64,000 nucleotides of DNA from Pontibacter coccineus (lineage in GTDB: Bacteria; Bacteroidota; Bacteroidia; Cytophagales; Hymenobacteraceae). Below the pieces are notes generated by a model, which worked only from the letters and a program-made list of their open reading frames with translations, was not told the origin of the DNA and did not search any database. Made by a program: the position numbers and the translations under genes. Of this stretch, positions 61,108 to 64,000 are shown in pieces. The stretch covers positions 434,001-498,000 of the forward strand of contig NZ_JAUOTN010000003.1 of the NCBI RefSeq assembly GCF_030546575.1, in the 5' to 3' direction. Each line of letters begins with the position of its first letter. Within the stretch, counting starts at the first letter, position 1.

Positions 61108-63519
61108 ATGAAAAAGAGACTGTACTTGTTGGGATGGCTCTGCCTGCTCAGTTCTTCCGCGTTCGCGCAGGTCCTGACTGTGAAGGACCAGGTTTCGCAG
61201 CAGCCGCTGGAAATGGTGCAGCTCTCTGGCAAACAATCAACACCGACAAATTTTACGGACAGCAAAGGAAAAGTAGATGTCAGTCCTTTCAAGGGACTTG
61301 ATAGTATAGTGGTGCGCCTGGTGGGCTATGATCAGAAGGTGTTGTCGTACAGTCAGTTTCAGCGTATGGGCTTTCAGCTATACCTGCGCGAGAACAAAAT
61401 TGCCCTGAGCACGGTGGTCGTTTCGGCGACCCGTTGGCAGCAGGATGCCAAAGAAGTGCCGCAGCGCGTGAGTACCATTCGCCCAAAAGATGTGCTGCTG
61501 CAGCAGCCACAGACAGCCGCCGATATGCTGGGCCAGTCAGGGGAGGTGTATATCCAAAAAAGTCAGGGCGGAGGCGGCAGTCCCATGATCCGGGGTTTTG
61601 CCACTAACCGGGTGCTGATCGCAGTGGACGGCGTGCGCATGAACACGGCCATCTTCCGGAGCGGCAACCTGCAGAACGTCATCTCACTCGATCCCTTTGC
61701 CACGGAAAGGACAGAAGTGCTGTTCGGTCCGGGCTCTGTCATGTATGGCAGCGATGCGATTGGTGGTGTGATGAACTTCTATACCTTGTCTCCGAAGTTT
61801 GCGACTGACGCTGCGCCGCTTGTAAAAGGAAACGCCGCCGTGAGGTGGTCGTCTGCTAACAACGAGAAGACCGGCCACCTGGACCTGCGCTACGGCCTGA
61901 AGAAGTGGGCCTTCCTGACCAGCGCCACTTACAGCGACTATGGCGATCTGAAGATGGGATCACACGGGCCGGATGATTATTTGAGAAAAGAGTATGTGCG
62001 CACCCATAACGGACAGGATGAAGTGCTCACAAACGCTGATCCGGAGCGGCAGGTATATACCGGTTACGACCAGCTATACCTGATGCAGAAGATCAGGTAT
62101 AGGGCGAGCGACAATTGGGAACTGCAGTACGGCTTCCATTACTCCACCACTTCCGACGTGCCCCGCTACGACCGCCTCACGCTTTACCGCAACGGGACGC
62201 TCCGATCTGCGGAATGGTACTACGGTCCGCAGGTATGGGCCATGAATCACCTGCAGGTAACGCACCGGGCAAACAACAAACTCTTTGATCAGCTGAACAT
62301 CGGATTGGCGCACCAGCTGTTTGAGGAGAGTCGCCACAACCGCGACTTAGGAAAAGCGATCCGGTACAACCGCTACGAAAAAGTAAACGCCTACTCCGCC
62401 AACCTCGACTTCGAAAAAGCGCTTGGGCAGCGGCACCACCTGTTCTACGGTCTGGAAACGGTCATGAACAAAGTACACTCCACTGGCACCGACCAAAACG
62501 TAAATACCAGAGCTGTTGCACCTGGCCCTTCACGCTACCCGGACGGTGCCGACTGGAGCTCGCATGCCGCTTTCCTGACTTACCGTTTCAAAGCAGGCGA
62601 GAAACTCACCGTGCTGACAGGAGCCAGGTATAACCACATTCTGCTGCATGCGAACTTTGACAAGCGTTTCTATGATCTTCCTTTCACCTCCGCCGACATC
62701 AACACCGGGGCTGTGACCGGAAGTGCGGGGCTGGTGTATAGTCCTGCGCCTTCCTGGCAGCTGAGCACCAATTGGTCTACCGGTTTCCGCTCTCCGAATG
62801 TCGATGACGTCGGCAAGATATTCGACTCGGCACCGGGGCTGGTGGTAGTGCCCAATCCGGATCTGAAACCGGAGTATGCTTACAATGCGGACCTGGGGGC
62901 GGCCAAGACCTTTGGGGAGGTGCTGAAACTGGACGCCACCGTTTTCTATACCTACCTGCAGGATGCGCTGGTGCGGCGAAACTATACCTTGAACGGCAAC
63001 AGCAGTATCGAGTACGAAGGAGAACTGAGCCAGGTGCAAGCAATTCAGAACGCCGCCTTTGCCAGGGTATGGGGTGTGCAGGCAGGTATGGAACTGAAGC
63101 TCCCCGCTGGCTTTGGCCTCGCTGTCAGGTATAACGTGCAACACGGTCGCGAGGAACTGGACAATGGCACCGAGGCACCTTTGCGACATGCTGCTCCAAC
63201 TTTCGGCACTACCCGTTTGACTTATACCCGCAACCGATTCAAAGCAGACCTCTACGCCGTGTATAACGGAGCGATCCGGTATAACCGGCTGGCACCGGAA
63301 GAGCAGGACAAAGCCTATCTGTATGCCGCTGACGGAAACGGGAAGCCCTACAGTCCGGCCTGGGCCACGCTCAACCTGAAGGCACTCTACCAACTGACCC
63401 AACACCTGTCGCTGAGCGCAGGTATAGAGAACATCACCGATCAGCGTTACCGGCCCTACTCCTCAGGTATAGCGGCAGCGGGCAGAAATGTTGTGCTGTC
63501 GGTGCGGGCTACGCTCTGA
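61108..63519 (+). CDS. TonB-dependent receptor, haem/iron type
   Basis: The ATG at 61108 (MKKRLYLLGWLCLLSSSAFAQ) gives a proper signal peptide and 803 residues; the longer frame starting at 61060 lies inside the PepSY gene. A carboxypeptidase-regulatory-like domain (about 22-100) precedes the plug (LQQPQTAADMLGQSGEVYIQKSQGGGGSPMIRGFATNRVLIAVDGVRMNTAIFRSGNLQNV), which closely fits haemoglobin/haem receptors such as HmuR. The barrel ends RNVVLSVRATL. With PepSY upstream it is most likely an iron or haem importer. No haem-binding His pair can be fixed with certainty, so the substrate stays inferred. Confidence 0.9.
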   Translation: MKKRLYLLGWLCLLSSSAFAQVLTVKDQVSQQPLEMVQLSGKQSTPTNFTDSKGKVDVSPFKGLDSIVVRLVGYDQKVLSYSQFQRMGFQLYLRENKIALSTVVVSATRWQQDAKEVPQRVSTIRPKDVLLQQPQTAADMLGQSGEVYIQKSQGGGGSPMIRGFATNRVLIAVDGVRMNTAIFRSGNLQNVISLDPFATERTEVLFGPGSVMYGSDAIGGVMNFYTLSPKFATDAAPLVKGNAAVRWSSANNEKTGHLDLRYGLKKWAFLTSATYSDYGDLKMGSHGPDDYLRKEYVRTHNGQDEVLTNADPERQVYTGYDQLYLMQKIRYRASDNWELQYGFHYSTTSDVPRYDRLTLYRNGTLRSAEWYYGPQVWAMNHLQVTHRANNKLFDQLNIGLAHQLFEESRHNRDLGKAIRYNRYEKVNAYSANLDFEKALGQRHHLFYGLETVMNKVHSTGTDQNVNTRAVAPGPSRYPDGADWSSHAAFLTYRFKAGEKLTVLTGARYNHILLHANFDKRFYDLPFTSADINTGAVTGSAGLVYSPAPSWQLSTNWSTGFRSPNVDDVGKIFDSAPGLVVVPNPDLKPEYAYNADLGAAKTFGEVLKLDATVFYTYLQDALVRRNYTLNGNSSIEYEGELSQVQAIQNAAFARVWGVQAGMELKLPAGFGLAVRYNVQHGREELDNGTEAPLRHAAPTFGTTRLTYTRNRFKADLYAVYNGAIRYNRLAPEEQDKAYLYAADGNGKPYSPAWATLNLKALYQLTQHLSLSAGIENITDQRYRPYSSGIAAAGRNVVLSVRATL

Positions 63520-63537
63520 GGACGTGGTACCTAGTAG

Positions 63538-64000
63538 TTACCATTTCGCATTTTTCAGGGTAAGGCCTACAGCAGCCAGTCGCTGGCCACCATGAAAGCT
63601 TTGAACAGAACCTCTCAGTCCGAACGTCAGACGCTGTTTTACCTTCACATCCAGGTTAAGCGCCAAAACATAGCCTGCCTGTAACCCATTGCGGGAGCGC
63701 ATATCGGGCTGAAACTCCGTAATACTGCCCTGTCCATTATAGTGAATATGGAGTCCACGCAGTTCCCGTTCGCTCGCATACCTTAATACGGGCCCCGCGG
63801 CAGGGTATAGCTGGACGGGGCCAGCGTTAATGAACAGGTTATATGAACCCTCCAGGGCAACTCCATTCGACTTTTGAAACGTTTCGTACCCCGCAGCCCA
63901 GCGACGGGTCTGCTCAATGTAAGTGCCAGTTGCCAACACCTCAAAGCCTGATCGCCTGGAGATCTGTGTTTGCATCCCACCCATAAACCAATGACCGGGT
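63538..64000 (-). CDS. Outer-membrane beta-barrel protein, 5' end cut by window
   Basis: The frame is open from the right edge to a TAA at 63538 and continues past the first Met at 63984 (codons before it read PGHWF), so the start is outside the window. The visible 150 or so residues alternate in barrel fashion: GGMQTQISRRSGFEVLATGTYIEQ, NLFINAGPVQLYPAAGPVLRYASE, GYVLALNLDVKVKQRLTFGLRGSVQ, ending LTLKNAKW (final aromatic). No family can be named. It is convergent with the TonB receptor and only 18 bases away. Confidence 0.75.
   Translation of the reverse strand, partial: PGHWFMGGMQTQISRRSGFEVLATGTYIEQTRRWAAGYETFQKSNGVALEGSYNLFINAGPVQLYPAAGPVLRYASERELRGLHIHYNGQGSITEFQPDMRSRNGLQAGYVLALNLDVKVKQRLTFGLRGSVQSFHGGQRLAAVGLTLKNAKW

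Larger units (their letters stand above)
2688..63480. repeat. Dispersed octamer family TATACCTG/CAGGTATA
   Basis: By eye I count about 55 copies of the octamer on both strands across the window, starting near 2688 (CAGGTATAC in a susD gene) and ending near 63468 in the TonB receptor. Examples are near 8058, 15068, 17260, 21602, 30978, 39456, 53275, 58585, 62050, 62081 and 62096. About two are expected by chance. The core GGTATA/TATACC is found about 150 times (about 31 expected). Copies occur inside genes and between them, in both orientations. Confidence 0.75.

Noticed and set aside
1..64000. CRISPR arrays, transposases, integrases, tRNA or rRNA genes
   Set aside because: None could be recognised by eye; regularly spaced direct repeats, DDE or tyrosine-recombinase motifs and tRNA cloverleafs were not found, though a tRNA could be missed without a scan.

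Overview
The window comes from a Bacteroidota chromosome, most like Cytophagales/Hymenobacteraceae (Pontibacter-like; this placement is an inference from gene content and family resemblance, not a search). Supporting signs are three SusC/SusD-type outer-membrane nutrient systems, SPII lipoproteins with short lipoboxes, a type IX secretion C-terminal domain, TAnnTTTG promoter elements, weak Shine-Dalgarno signals, and an extra outer-membrane beta-barrel family. No rRNA, tRNA, CRISPR array, transposase or phage gene was seen.

Layout. 0-6.4 kb: the end of one SusD gene on + faces a complete SusC/SusD pair on -. 6.7-17 kb: a histidine phosphatase, two glycosyltransferases, a NUDIX hydrolase, a remarkable aminotransferase-GRAS fusion with a divergent MarR regulator, a TerB-like protein with a glycine-rich tail, a DsbA/FrnE oxidoreductase, a class C beta-lactamase-like hydrolase and a DUF4846-like lipoprotein. 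17-22 kb: a very large PD40-propeller/amidohydrolase fusion, then a repeat-rich stretch. 22-30 kb: clpS-recR, then a tight set of aspC-type aminotransferase, RfaE/HldE-like sugar kinase and two tandem TrkH potassium transporters, then hemE facing them. 30.3-31.1 kb: a gene desert full of short repeats. 31-34 kb: two tandem MarC proteins and purK-purE. 34-38 kb: three related beta-barrel proteins. 38-51 kb: an AraC regulator, amidohydrolase, S10 peptidase, SusD, SusC and a divergent BNR/sortilin-like protein, which read as a peptide-uptake and degradation locus. 51-64 kb: dnaK, a T9SS-exported subtilase with SLH repeats, a second BNR/sortilin-like protein, a small lipoprotein, and a PepSY protein with a haem-type TonB receptor, ending in a cut beta-barrel gene.

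Two observations stand out. First, the 717-residue protein at 10550-12703 carries a complete plant-type GRAS domain fused behind a HisC-like aminotransferase, and its promoter shares TTGCAAT palindromes with the divergent marR. Second, the octamer TATACCTG/CAGGTATA occurs about 55 times by eye count (about 2 expected by chance), in genes and between them, sometimes as inverted pairs that form hairpins. It behaves like a genome-wide iterated signal of unknown role, comparable in density to DNA uptake sequences or the cyanobacterial HIP1 octamer.
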